Positions 48,849-59,587 of a stretch of DNA of 64,000 bases are shown here, in pieces. The notes under the pieces are model-generated. The model made no database searches, was not told the DNA's origin, and was given only the letters and a program-made list of their open reading frames with translations. A program made the position numbers and the translations under genes. The stretch comes from Sesamum alatum (Eukaryota > Streptophyta > Magnoliopsida > Lamiales > Pedaliaceae), in NCBI GenBank assembly GCA_034509735.1, contig JACGWO010000008.1, positions 15,945,864-16,009,863 on the forward strand, read 5' to 3'. Numbering within the stretch: the first letter of the stretch is position 1; each line of letters opens with the position of its first letter.

Positions 48849-49050
48849 CCGCAACCAACACCTCTCGCTGTCGCCAGCCACCGCCTCTCTCTATCTCACC
48901 ACCAGCCGCCACCACCACCTCTCTCTCTCTAAGCACCAGTCACCCCACCATCACTGTCGCCAGCCACCACTGAGTTCCCCCACCACGACTGAGGTGCACC
49001 ACCACTGTCGCCGCCAGTATCTCCCACCAATGACATATTATTTTGCTAAA
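48700..49050 (+). other. CT-rich leader with (CT)n repeat
   Basis: CT-rich DNA with about twenty CT units at 48808-48847, then a Ser/Pro/His-rich low-complexity frame after GCCATGGTCACC. Two overlapping frames are open, but both come from simple sequence, so I do not call a gene. It looks like the 5' leader of the second gene of element B. Confidence 0.45.
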
Positions 49051-49059
49051 ATGGTTGGG

Positions 49060-49960
49060 GTAATTTTGTTGATTATGTATGTGTAAATTGCTGTAAATAT
49101 TGTATGGATGATGTTAAAATTATGGCTAATTTTGCTAATTTTGTAAATTCTATATTTTTTTTAAATTTTGTTGCACTGTTATTTTTGCTAATTTTGGTTA
49201 TTTCTATATGGATTAGTTTGTGTAAATCTTTTTGAATAAATTGGAATTAATTGAAAATTTTCTGAAATTTATTGGAATTTTCTAAAATTAATTGGAATTT
49301 ACAGAATTAATTTTAAATTAATTGGAGTTTTTTTAATTTTTTTTGGAATTAACTGGAATTTTTTAAATTAACTAGAATTTTTCTGAAATTAATTAGAATT
49401 TACAGAATTAATTGAAATTTTCTGAAATTAATTGTAATTTCTGTTATTTTTGTAAATATGTATTATGTAAATTCTGTATTTTTTTAATCTTTGTAAATTT
49501 ATGGAATTTTCTACAATTTTATTGGAATTTTTTGAATTTTAGGGAATTTTAAGTAATATTATGAGAATTTTTAGTAAATATATAGAATTTCTGTAAATTT
49601 TATAATTTCTGTGAATTATGGATTTTTCTATAATTATATTGAAATTTTCTATATTTTATAAAATTTTCTATTAATTTATGGAATTTTATTGAAAATAGTG
49701 AACTTGTTGGGGTAGTTTATAATAATAGGAACTCATTTGTCAAGTGAAATTTTCATTTTAGGATAATGTATAAAATAAGAAAATTAGGACAATTAAAAAA
49801 ATACGAAAATTATTTGGAGTTAGTACACTTTTTAGGAAAATTATTGGGTTTCAATAATATACTTTAAGACAATATATAATTTCACCGTGTAATATAATGA
49901 ATATAATTTTATACATAATATATACAATTAATAGTTTTTAATGTTATAATTTTTTAATGT
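49060..49960. repeat. AT-rich simple-sequence tract, element B
   Basis: Imperfect repeats of AATTGGAATTTTCTGAAATT and TTTCTGTAAATTTT. It is positionally equivalent to 42560-43690 in B-in. Confidence 0.65.
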
Positions 49961-49969
49961 ATATATAGA

Positions 49970-51460
49970 TTCCATTACGATTAGTCGTCCGGCCCTTCAG
50001 GACGTGGTCGTGGCCAGCCCATTCCTGCTCTCGTCGTTGATGTGGAAGTACTCCCACCACCACCACCGGAGCCTCTAGTGCCGCAGACCTCGCCAGTACA
50101 TCTGGCCACACCTGGGTCATCGGCCGCAGGGTCCGTCAGTTCACAGGCCCTCCCTCGCCAGTGGGATGCACCACCACGACCAGCGCCTCCAGTGCCACCA
50201 CTATCTTCACGTCACTACATCAGCCTCCGCAAAGCGAGGGCAATGATTAAGTTATTTTAATTTGAATTTATCTAATTTTAATATTTTATTATTTTTTCAA
50301 GTTGGATTGAAATTTTCACAGTGCGATCAATGCTACGGTACGCACCCACTATCCTCATCCCTATGGATCCATAAAATAGATTCCGCATAAGCACCAACTC
50401 TTTTGGTATGACAATATTAAGATTTATCATGATATTTAGTTGTTACATTTTCAAATGTGAAAAATTGATTATTTAATCGATTACTTACATTTTTTTTTAC
50501 TATGTGAATCTACAGCTTACTTACTGGTGGGACTGTGATGACGAGTCGATGTTCAAGTGGTAGGCCGCTTGCTTCCTGCGGAAGCGGTTCTTGGATGCCC
50601 GGGCTCAGTTTTCCCGACGTTGTGGCTGGCCAATCAGATTTGGCACTAGCTGCTGGAGTATTAGGCGAGCCCCAGACTTCCGGACCCAGTCGGCAAAGAA
50701 TAAGACCAATTGGCAGCCAATCCGACCGCAGCAGCGATCGCCTATCGCGGTGGGTCGTCGTCTGTTGGCCCCCACAAGCAGAAGATGGTAAGTATCTTTA
50801 AGTCGTTTCAATTTTTTTAATGTATTTATTAGATTTTAAAATTTGTCTCTGACAGTAGGCACAACTGGATCGCCCATCAAGCAGATGGAGGTGTTTTCTG
50901 AAGTTTACAAGAGGAAGGAGGACCGGCAAGGCGGCCCAAGAATCGAGCAGGCGGCGGTAAGTAGCTTTACAGTCGTCATTGTGGTTTTCAATTTATATTA
51001 CAATTTGATTCGTTTTTCACTAATCAACTATTCCGTTTGCGAGAGGCATTCTAGAGGATGATGGAGGAACAACAAACCCAATCACCAAATGATCAGCAAG
51101 ATCCTGCATTGTCTTCTCAAGGCTCGGTAGCCATGATCGAGCAACAGTCGTGGATGTCAATAGCAGGCGGCCGGAAGAGGGGTTGTGTATTCGGTCTCAG
51201 CTCTGAGGCTTACCACACGACTGTTGGACCATCCCAACCCAGCTCGTCCACTGCTCCACTACTACCGCCACCACAAGAGCAATGTCCATACCTCGATGAT
51301 CGGGTCACGAGGCTCGAAGAGTGCATAATGCATTAGGCGGCCAACTGGCTTGCACCTCCACTTGCTCCATCGTCCAAGCTATCCATGTGTCACAGCATCC
51401 AGCTGATCCCTCAGTGGCTGCGACGAGGTATAAGATGGGGAGCTCGATCCCGATCTAGAT
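49970..51460 (+). pseudogene. CACTA second gene of element B (Transposase_24-like)
   Basis: It parallels the B-in copy exon by exon. An RG/Pro-rich start lies at about 49985-50260 (GRGRGQPIPALVVDVEVLPP-like). Next comes a short exon near 50320-50410 with THYPHPYGS, then TYWWDCDDESMFKW followed by a TAG at about 50561, then QLDRPSSRWRCFL near 50860. The last part is at 51058-51336, with MEEQQTQSPNDQQDPALSSQ, SWMSIAGGRKRGCVFGLSSE and a terminal coiled-coil-like DDRVTRLEEC. The stop in the YWWD exon and the frameshifts make it non-functional. Confidence 0.65.
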
Positions 51461-51679
51461 TAGGGTCAATTTTTCTCGTTTTTGTTTTAAATTTGTATGT
51501 ATATTTTAAGTATAATTTTTAAATACGATTTTAATTTTGTTAATTATATTGTTACTTCTCGTTTTTGCTAGATAAATTTTAAAAATTTTCATATTCAACA
51601 AATTCAACAATAAATTATAAAAATAAATATTATATTAATTTAAAAATGATTAAATTATTACTAAAAATTTAGATTTGTA

Positions 51680-52333
51680 ATGACTTTTGTAAGGGACGTA
51701 AGAATACATTTCATTAGCACACAACTAGGATCAATTCCAAAAGTCATTCCAATCTATGTGGCCCTCCGACACAAAAATCGTTCCAACAACCGTACCTATA
51801 CAGGTTACAAACGCTAGTAAAGAATCGTTAAAAACATGCTCCAAATGCAGTAATAACAGTTGCTCCAGAGACCGTTGCAACACCATAACAAACATCCACA
51901 AATGGTGTCACACTGCTAAAATTTGTCTTAAAATTGATATAACAACATGAGCTACAAACACCATTACAGAAGAAGCATGGGCCTCTACAAAAAGAGTTCA
52001 TGGAGCCATTCCAATTGTAATATAATATTATCATCGTATGTGTAACAACGGCCAATCAAAATACGTATCCTATATAAATTCAAATTGGTCGTTCCAAAAT
52101 GAGTTCCAACATCAATTTCTGTATTCGGTCAATTATTTTAAGGTGTTGATAGCCGTAACAAAATCTGGAACAAGTAGGAACGACTTTGCAATGTGTTGTT
52201 CCAATTATTTTGTAACTCGTGTTAAATCAACGGACCGTCTTCTGTTACAGAGGCTGTTCCAAATTTTTCTGTTACAAAATTTTTTTGGGCCGTTACAAAA
52301 ACCGTTGCAATAAATTGTTCTTTTTGTAGAGTG
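51680..52333. repeat. 3' subterminal array and terminus, element B
   Basis: Many copies of CGTTCCAA, CCGTTACAAA, TTCCAAAT and GTAACG lead to TTTTTGTAGAGTG. The array is more decayed than that of B-in, fitting an older element. Confidence 0.7.
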
Positions 52334-52440
52334 ATTTTCAACGGAGAGGGGCGAATGAGCTATATTTAGAAACAGAGAGGGTTTTTGCCTATTTTTAAAA
52401 CATAGGGGGGGTTTTAGCTGACTTTTTAAAAGCCTGAGTT
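52334..52440. mobile_element. Right half of the older TIR element
   Basis: It carries, in inverted order, the phrases found from 34870: GCCTATTTTTAAAACATAGGG and TTTTAGCT. See 34855-36083. Confidence 0.4.
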
Positions 52441-52448
52441 TTTTTTTT

Positions 52449-52948
52449 GGGTTAATTACATTTAGACCCCCTCTAAAAATGCATAATTACACTTTCCCCC
52501 AAAGAAGTTTTGAAATTACATTTACACCCCCACTAAAAAATTTTTGTTTACACCTGACCTCCATTCATTAAAGTTTGGGCGGAAAATGTTCATTTCAACA
52601 AAAATAATTACATAAATTTTCAATTTTACCTCTCATTTAACATTCTCGTGCAATAATTTTGTACTTATAAGGAAAAAATATAATAATATTGGCCTCACTC
52701 CATACATATACGTTACACTTATCCTCTTATAAGTACAAAAATATACATGAGAATGTTAAATGATGGGAAAAATTGAAAAATTTGTGTAATTATTTTTGTT
52801 GACGTGAACATTTTTTCATCCAAACTCTAACTGATGGGGTCAGGTGTAAACAGAGAATTTTCGGAGGGGGTGTAAGTGTAATTTCAAAATTTTTTTGGGG
52901 GAAAATGTAATTATACATTCTCAGAGGGGGTGTAAGTGTAATTAACCC
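52449..52948. mobile_element. Long-armed foldback element, 500 bp
   Basis: Both ends, read inward, begin GGGTTAATTACA followed by TTAGACCCCCTCT or CTTACACCCCCTCT. The arms (52449-52672 and 52727-52948) match over about 220 bp with only scattered differences, leaving a loop of about 55 bp. They are flanked by T-runs that could be a 9-10-bp duplication. No coding. A transcript would fold into a very long hairpin. Confidence 0.85.
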
Positions 52949-52984
52949 CTTTTTTTTTTTTTTTTGCATTTTAGCCAATTTTTA

Positions 52985-53216
52985 AAATGGAACTCTTGCG
53001 TGTAGGCATTACAGAAACCACTCCTGACAACCAAAATATAGGGGTAGTTTGTGTAATGATGTTGACGTTTTTGGGAGTATAGGTGTAACTTTTCAAAAAG
53101 TATGGTTCGTTTGTGTAAATGATGTTGTCGTTTTTTGTGGGTGTATATGTAATTATCCAAAAGTAAGAGTAGTTTGTGTAAGCTAACCATAGGTCATAGA
53201 GTATAAATGTAATATC
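52985..53216. repeat. Degraded relative of the foldback family
   Basis: Repeated GTAGTTTGTGTAA, GTGTAATGATGTTG and GTATAAATGTAATATCTC phrases resemble the interior and right end of the MITE at 20880-21154. The left terminus is not evident. Confidence 0.4.
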
Positions 53217-53510
53217 TCTTTCTTTATTCAAACTAACTCCAATTGAATCGAAATAATTAAACAATAAATGTGTTACACTTGTTATGTGATTGATCATTCT
53301 TCTTAAATTATACACCGATAAAATAATAAATATGTTATATTTACAATGTAATTCATTTATTTTGACTAGATGCGATCTGAACAAGAATTGCCCTTGGTTT
53401 GACTTTATTTTCATGTAGGAAAGACCTAATACAATTTAAAAAACTGAAAGTCGTTCAAAAGTCGGAGCATGAATTAAGTACTTTCATATTTTGGCAAGTC
53501 CTTTTATCTC

Positions 53511-53748
53511 TAGGATAAATGTAATTTACCGCCTTGTGATATAAAAAATAAGTAAAAAAATTTCTGTAAAAAAATAATTAACAAATTACTAATCTTAAAA
53601 TGAAGCAAATTACCCCCTCTGTATTTTACCTTGATAAGGGGGTTATTTGCTTCATTTCTTAAAATATAGGGTGATAATTTGCTAATTATTTTTTCACAAA
53701 AGGATTTTTACTCATTTCTTATATCACATGGGGTAAATTGGATTTACC
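53511..53748. mobile_element. Foldback MITE, 238 bp, 11-bp target duplication
   Basis: Two arms of about 110 bp pair: left has GTAATTTACC, TTGTGATATAA, AAAAAATAATTA and AAAATGAAGCAAAT; right has their reverse complements in reverse order. The direct repeat CCTTTTATCTC flanks it exactly (53500-53510, 53749-53759). A 9-11-bp duplication fits a Mutator-type MITE. Confidence 0.85.
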
Positions 53749-53989
53749 CCTTTTATCTCCGGATGACATAGGTTTTGCACATAAATTCTTTTATAAAACG
53801 GGTGGAGGTTAAATATCGAATAGTAACCTTTCATAATTAGTACAATATCAAAAGGCGTCTATTATATAAGGTGTTTAACACAAGAAGCGTCAACTATTTT
53901 AATATTTCCAGACTTGACTAATAATAAAATTGAGGTGTGCGTAATACCATGTCGTTAGGCTAGGTAGCCAGCTAGTTGAAAAAGGGAAA

Positions 53990-54940
53990 GGAAAATTTAT
54001 TTTTTTAGTCTATTAAGTATGCTTAATATTAATTTTAGTTGGGTAAATATGCCCAATATTTTTAGCCCTTTAACTTTAAAAATTTATGAAATTTAGTCTA
54101 AATTAGGATTTCGTAGGCAAGCTTTCGTTGGGATTTTAAATATTATCTGGAAATTGCCTGCTTGGCAAGTACGTAGTTTGTTTAATTTTTGACAATTTAT
54201 ACACGTGTAAAACCACATGTAATGACACATGACTTAATACTGACTGATTATTATTGAAAATATCAAAATTCCAAAAAAGTAATATAAAATTTTATAATTA
54301 AATTGAAAAATTAAAATTACAATTACAATATAGAAATTAGAATACCAAATTCAATTTTCAAAATTAAATATCTATATAACTATAAAATATTAATTAATTA
54401 TAAAAATTATATTTTATTAATTAATTTGAATAATTATAAATTATATTATTTAGTATAAATAATATTAAATACTTTTTTATATTATTTATAAAATTTTTGA
54501 AAAAGGTAAATTCATATGCTTAACTTTTAATATTTTTTTACTTTCTTTTCAAAACATAACTTTTTCTAAATTGTAGGGGGACGACATCCCCGCCCCTACA
54601 GAGGAGGGCGCCGGCGACGTCCCCACTCCCACATAGTAGGGCGTAGTGCCACGCGCTCCTCACTGTCGTCGCCCAAAGCTGCTTTAATTTATCTAGGTGA
54701 CGATGTATCCATCGTCAACACGTCGTCCAACTCATATCCAAAGCCACATAGGATTAAAAACTCTCAGAAACTATCTAGTTGGCATATGCCATGTTATTTT
54801 TCCACCCAAAAACCAAAATTTTGGCCACCGAAGGACTATTTCATCAATTTTGATACTTAAAGAATTAAAGAAAAAATAGATATACTTACCATATTAAATT
54901 AATATTGGACATGTTTAGCGAATTAAAAAAATAATTCTCC
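53990..54940. mobile_element. TIR element with GC-rich core, ~950 bp
   Basis: The terminal inverted repeats run about 130 bp: left TTATTTTTTTAGTCTATTAAG pairs with right, whose reverse complement is TTATTTTTTTAATTCGCTAA, and the match continues through ATATTAATTTTA and AAATTTATGAAAT. The flanks AAAGGGAAA and CAAAGGAAA (7/9) may be a target duplication. The middle is AT-rich, then GC-rich at 54575-54700 (CGTCGCCC). The layout resembles the interrupted element at 34855-36083. Confidence 0.65.
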
Positions 54941-54962
54941 CAAAGGAAAAAATGTATTTTCA

Positions 54963-55203
54963 CACTTTTGGTCCACATTAATTTTAATTTGGCCATTGAG
55001 AATAATAATTTTTAGAAAAAAAAAAAAAGGATATCACATTTGATCCAATTTTTTCGAGAAAGGCACATAATTGGCCCTTAACAATTCACTTTGATGCTGA
55101 ATTTGGAACTTTTGAAAGAAATTGGACCAAACATACAATTTTTTTTAAAAAAAAATATTATCCTTAATTGCAAAATCGAAATTCGATTGGACCAAAAGTC
55201 CCA
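54963..55203. mobile_element. Foldback MITE, ~240 bp
   Basis: ACTTTTGGTCCA at both ends in inverted orientation, and an inner inverted pair TTTGATCCAATTTTTTC / GAAAGAAATTGGACCAAA around a loop with CTTAACAATTCACTTTG. Confidence 0.6.
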
Positions 55204-56504
55204 TCCCACCATACAAGACTAGGAAAAAAAAAATGCATTTCTCCTAGTTGAAAATTGTGGAAAATATAAATGATAATTTTAGAAAATTTGGAGAAACCAA
55301 GTCAAAATGAAGTCGTATATGGCTTCTTCATATCGTTTTTATCATCATCTACTTGTTCTCATTAGCCTAGCAAGTTCAAAACGCATATGTATTATTAATC
55401 TACTAATTATATAATTATGTGCGTTAAATAATCAAGATTCCATCGGGCAAATAGTGTTAAATATCTCTGATGAATTGATTAGTGTTTTGTTGAGAGGCGA
55501 ACATCATAAAAATTATTAATTATTACCTTTCGATAATAACATATATATGATGGTTGGAGGGTTTTTTGTCACTCTTTTGTTCCTAGGCGACGATGGCACC
55601 TATCCACAGTTTCATGCAACTCCAAAAACGAATAAAAGGGTTTATCATAGGCTTTATGCCACTAAATATTCCAGTTAAGGAAAATGTTAACACCAACAAC
55701 TAATGCTAATTAGACTTCTATCCACAACAAAAAAAGCATATATAATTAATGTTCTATTTGTGCTAATTATGCCAAGTAAAATTTAACTATTTTTGTGGAT
55801 GTATATATCATGTAATATTGAAAGACTTATTTTGGTTTTGTCTTTAGAAGATGCTAATAGCAAAAAAGTCAAAATCAATGCAAGAAATAGTTAAAATAAT
55901 TATAGATATAGTTTGATTGTTTATGTCTTTTTGGATATGGATGCTAATTAATCCATAGATTACATGTTGATCCTAAGCATGGTATTAGTTGGGAGTAGAT
56001 ATCGATGCTATATATAAATATATATAATTAATTAATGATCGAAGTACATACTTGAAGTGTATACCTAATTTAATTTATTTTATTATATTTATATTTAGTT
56101 AAATAAAAGAGAAAGAAGATACAATAAATAAATGATATAAAATTGATAAAAGAAAGTAATTTTAAATATGTGTGTTAATAGAAAATTATTGATAGAACTA
56201 TTTAATTAAGGTGATGGTTATTTGTGAAAAAAATAAGAGTATTTAAGTGTACTTTTTCATTGATCAAATTTTATCCCAAAATTAATTACTTTTAAAACAT
56301 TAAATCTAATATATAGTATATATATATATATATATCCTCTTTCATCCTTCAAATTTCTTTGCAATATCCCCTAAAAATTTCTTAAGCGTTGGTTAATAGA
56401 ATTAGTCATAATTACTTTAAAAGCCAATGAAAGGCGAAGTTTTTTAGAATCAAGTGCTAATTAGCCTGTCATAGTACATTGAATTTTGATCATGCATATC
56501 AAGG

Positions 56505-56505
<1 letters not shown>

Positions 56506-56539
<34 letters not shown>
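56506..56539. repeat. (AT)n microsatellite
   Basis: About sixteen AT units, 0.6 kb upstream of the GRAS start codon. Confidence 0.9.
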
Positions 56540-56540
<1 letters not shown>

Positions 56541-56777
56541 ATATACATTCCCATATATAGTTATTTGTCACCATACCATGGAGTGGGGAGAAAAGTAGTA
56601 CTTTGTCGGAAAACAATGCAATTTTGATCCAGTAATTAAGTATAAGAAGGTTACGACACTTTTTTTATCCAATTAAAATTAAGTTTGAAAATGAAGGATA
56701 ATAATTTATCAAAAAAAATAGCACATTGAGGACCTTGTAAAATACAAATTTTACCGAAAAATATCATATGCGTGCGT

Positions 56778-56783
56778 CACGTG
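56778..56783. promoter_or_regulatory. G-box / ABRE-like motif
   Basis: CACGTG within GCGTCACGTGGCAGC, about 195 bp upstream of the candidate TATA box. CACGTGGC is the core bound by bZIP/ABF and bHLH factors. Its use here is not shown by sequence alone. Confidence 0.4.
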
Positions 56784-56974
56784 GCAGCTACAAATTGGAA
56801 GTATTTTCCACCCAAATTAGCCCTTCAGCCACAAATGTCCTTAATATGTCATTCTTTTAAAGTTATTTTCCTTTAATATTGCCTAAATAAATTCCAAATG
56901 GACCAAAAATGTCACTATCCATACTTATAGGACCAAAATTACCATTTTTTTCTACTTTGTTGTGATCCTTAGCA

Positions 56975-56983
56975 TATATATAG
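56975..56983 (+). promoter_or_regulatory. Candidate TATA box of the GRAS gene
   Basis: TATATATAG at 56975-56983 would give a transcription start near 57010, 125-130 bp before the start codon. AT-rich background makes chance occurrence possible. Confidence 0.45.
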
Positions 56984-57050
56984 CTTAATTATAATACACA
57001 GGATAACATTTTTCTTCATCTTTAAATAGTACTTAATACTAAATTATATC

Positions 57051-57380
57051 ATGAGAATGACCTTATTACATACTAATATAATCCTTTTAATTACAACCTC
57101 CCCACATTTTGTTCTCTCCTTTTTATCCTATAGCAGATGTATCATCATAGCTTTGTCCGAGTACAGCAGCCTGCACAACACATGGATAGAAGAACTTCCA
57201 TCAGTTCAAAAGATCAACCTCTCTTCCTACATGCTACTACCAACCCTAAGAACAATGGAGCTCATCAGCCACAAACACAAGGCAAAAGCTGCAATCAGCC
57301 TCATAGCAACAACTCCTCGGCTAGCCGGTCATCGGATTCTGTCGAGTCCACGGACGGGAAGTGGGCGCAGAAGCTGCTGA
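57051..57380 (+). promoter_or_regulatory. Overlapping upstream ORF or 5'UTR intron
   Basis: An ATG at 57051 opens 109 codons in a different frame, running past the main ATG at 57137. If retained in the mRNA it should depress translation of the GRAS protein. However, the pyrimidine-rich stretch ending TATAGCAG directly before ATG 57137 looks like a 3' splice site, so this ATG may lie in a 5'UTR intron. The uORF peptide itself shows no known domain. Confidence 0.4.
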
Positions 57381-58492
57381 AAGCGTGCGCCACCGCCATG
57401 TCGGAGAAGGACTCTACCAAGATCCACCACCTCCTATGGATGCTGAATGAGCTTGCTTCCCCTTATGGAGATTCTGATCAGAAGTTGGCAGCTTATTTCT
57501 TGCAAGCCCTCTTTTGTAAGGCGACGGATTCCGGCCCTCGCTGTTACAAAACCCTAATATCCGTTGCTGAAAAGAGCCACTCTTTTGATTCTGTCAGGAA
57601 GTTGATACTAAAGTTCCAAGAGGTAAGCCCTTGGACAACTTTTGGCCATGTTGCATCTAATGGGGCTTTGTTGGAAGCCTTGGAAGGCGAGCCCAAGCTT
57701 CATATAATTGACATAAGCAACACTTTGTGCACCCAATGGCCAACTCTTCTAGAAGCTTTAGCGACGAGAAACGACGAAACCCCGTCTCTAAAGCTAACCG
57801 TCGTGGTAACGACGAGCATCGCCAAGTCGGTCATGAAGGAGATAGCCCCAAGAATGGAGAAGTTTGCGAGGTTAATGGGAGTGCCTTTTGAGTTCAAGGT
57901 CGTGACCGGGCTACACCGGTTGGGCGAGCTGACGATGGAGAACTTAGGAGTTCAAGAAGACGAAGCTGTAGCAATCAATTGCATCGGAGCACTGAGAAAA
58001 GTAGACGTAGAAGAAAGGAGGGGTGTTATTCAAATGTTTCAATCTCTAAAGCCTAAAGTTGTGACAATTGTGGATGAAGAGGCCGATTTCTGCTACTCTA
58101 GGGATGACTTTGTCAAGTGCTTTGAGGAATGCCTTAGGTTCTACACCATCTATTTCGACATGTTGGACGAAAGTTTTCCACCTACAAGCAACGAAAAGTT
58201 GATGTTGGAAAGGGAGTGTTCAAGAAGCATAGTTAGGGTTTTGGCTTGCGATGATGAAATCGAGTGGGATAGTGAGAGGAGAGAAAGGGGAACCCAGTGG
58301 ACACAAAGGCTCCGGGAGTCGGGTTTTTCGCCGGTTGGCTATAGCGACGACGTTGTCGATGACGTCAAGGCATTGCTCAAGAGGTACAGGGGTGGATGGT
58401 CACTAGTAATACCAGGAGAAGATGATCATTCAGGCATTTATTTAGCATGGAAAGAGGAACCTGTAGTATGGGCTTCAGTGTGGAAACCCTAA
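57137..58492 (+). CDS. SHR-like: SHORT-ROOT-like GRAS transcription regulator
   Basis: Intact intronless 451-residue GRAS protein. GRAS proteins are plant nuclear regulators. The SHR subfamily acts with SCARECROW and BIRD/IDD zinc-finger partners in radial patterning and asymmetric division, in some members after cell-to-cell movement. A Ser/Gln/His-rich N-terminus (1-73) precedes the GRAS domain from [10 protein letters not shown] (75). Leucine-rich region I contains [13 protein letters not shown] (100-112) and YFLQALF, and [18 protein letters not shown] follows (159-176). VHIID is LHIIDIS (188-194), followed by [14 protein letters not shown] (198-211). PFYRE is around [10 protein letters not shown] (339-348), with LMLERE after it. 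SAW runs from W388 to W449 ([18 protein letters not shown]438, W445, W449). These phrases are diagnostic of the SHR branch. The N-terminus is about half the length of Arabidopsis SHR's, so it may be an SHR paralogue; exact orthology is unproven. The start is the first in-frame ATG. Confidence 0.95.
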   Translation: MYHHSFVRVQQPAQHMDRRTSISSKDQPLFLHATTNPKNNGAHQPQTQGKSCNQPHSNNSSASRSSDSVESTDGKWAQKLLKACATAMSEKDSTKIHHLLWMLNELASPYGDSDQKLAAYFLQALFCKATDSGPRCYKTLISVAEKSHSFDSVRKLILKFQEVSPWTTFGHVASNGALLEALEGEPKLHIIDISNTLCTQWPTLLEALATRNDETPSLKLTVVVTTSIAKSVMKEIAPRMEKFARLMGVPFEFKVVTGLHRLGELTMENLGVQEDEAVAINCIGALRKVDVEERRGVIQMFQSLKPKVVTIVDEEADFCYSRDDFVKCFEECLRFYTIYFDMLDESFPPTSNEKLMLERECSRSIVRVLACDDEIEWDSERRERGTQWTQRLRESGFSPVGYSDDVVDDVKALLKRYRGGWSLVIPGEDDHSGIYLAWKEEPVVWASVWKP

Positions 58493-59099
58493 CTACAAAA
58501 CTGTGATCAGATTATTATATGTTCTAGTCTAGACATGATGATCAAGAATATAGCATGAGATTTCTTTGTATTTGATTACCATTATATATATATATATATG
58601 TATGTTAGTTGTATTTGAATGAATCATTAAGCACTCTGTTGCTTTTTTCTTCATTATTCAAAGTTCTAACAATATTAGAGGAGACTTTTGTGCTTGGGAG
58701 TTTTTGTTACTTTTTCTTTGCTTTTTGCCATTCTGCTTGTTTGAAAGCTTTTGCACTTCTCTTCCATTATATATATATTGCTCTTCTACTTAGTGTCACA
58801 AAGATTTCCTTCAATTGCTTGCAAGAAATGATTTTAATTTTATGTACTGTAATTAACTACGAATGAATGCTATTAATTAATTAACGTGTTGTCCTTTTAT
58901 ATAATTTTTCTAACTATTTGTATGTGTTAATTACAGATCGAACATATTACGTACTCATGATAATTATCGTAATCTAACTAATGTTTGCTGAATTTTGTTG
59001 ATATATAATTAAACTAATTTATATTATTTAATTGGTGTAACCTAAATTCACCACAAATTTTTTATAAATTCTGCAAGAGGAAATAGCATTTTTTTGCCC
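58493..59099. other. 3' flank of the GRAS gene
   Basis: It contains the 3'UTR and AT-rich DNA. TTGTATTTGAATGAATC near 58608-58625 could serve as poly-A region elements, but no canonical AATAAA is close. No other gene seen. Confidence 0.4.
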
Positions 59100-59480
59100 C
59101 ATATTTTGGAGACAACGTACACTTTTTTTTTTTTTTTTATTAATTAAGGAATTCTCATTAATAGTATGCATAAGTAACAAAAACTTTTGGCTTTTAGTCC
59201 TATTATCAAATTCCATTAGATTTTGACTGAAAAGGCACATGGCCTTAACTCTTCGGCCACTTTTAATCATGCGCTTAATGTTAATATATTTTTAATTTCA
59301 TATTTAAGATATTCTCATTCATGAATGGTCTCATAAGTTATAAAATACCTCAAATTTAGTTCTTTTGTCAAATTCTGTTAGTATTCCAAATAACGACCAC
59401 ATACTTAGTATTTGCCTTTTCCGTCGAAATACTAACGGAATTGACGAAACAACTAAAGTGAAAATTTTGGAATTTAAGGA
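59100..59480. mobile_element. Possible foldback element
   Basis: TTTTAGTCCTATTATCAAATTCC...GACTGAAAAGGCA at 59190-59240 pairs in inverted orientation with 59410-59470, whose reverse complement has TTTAGTTGTTTCGTCAATTCC and GACGGAAAAGGCA. The ends are not defined. Confidence 0.35.
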
Positions 59481-59587
59481 ATCATTAATAAAAATTCCAG
59501 AACAATTGAGATGAAAAGATTACTGACCCTAGGATAGAGAACAAAAAATACAATTTTCCATGCTCTCGACTTCATGAAGTTTTAGAA

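Larger units (their letters stand above)
36084..52333 (+). mobile_element. Outer CACTA transposon (element B) carrying a nested insert
   Basis: The left end CACAATAAAAAAAATGCAGG (36084) is a mutated form of the family terminus CACTACAAAAAAATGCGGG. The right end TTTTTGTAGAGTG (to 52333) is also damaged. Both ends carry AACGG/CCGTTCC subterminal repeats. Removing the inner element (39406-46216) leaves about 9.4 kb with a first gene (36882-47450) and a second gene (49970-51460), both on the plus strand. The exact ends are uncertain by a few bases and no clean 3-bp duplication could be confirmed. Confidence 0.75.
55204..56974. other. Upstream region of the GRAS gene
   Basis: AT-rich intergenic DNA with no gene. 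It holds an (AT)n tract at 56506-56539 and a G-box at 56778. This is the likely promoter region of the SHR-like gene. Confidence 0.5.

Noticed and set aside
48584..49086. Open frames of 97 and 129 codons
   Set aside because: Both arise from (CT)n simple sequence, and the opposite strand is open too. There is no conserved domain.
36081..52336. Perfect 3-bp target duplication for element B
   Set aside because: Left AGT and right ATT do not match unless the damaged right end is placed inside TGTAGAGTG. The boundary is too uncertain to claim.
52790..53414. Minus-strand ORFs of 62-147 codons
   Set aside because: They run through foldback element arms and simple repeats, with no protein-like composition.
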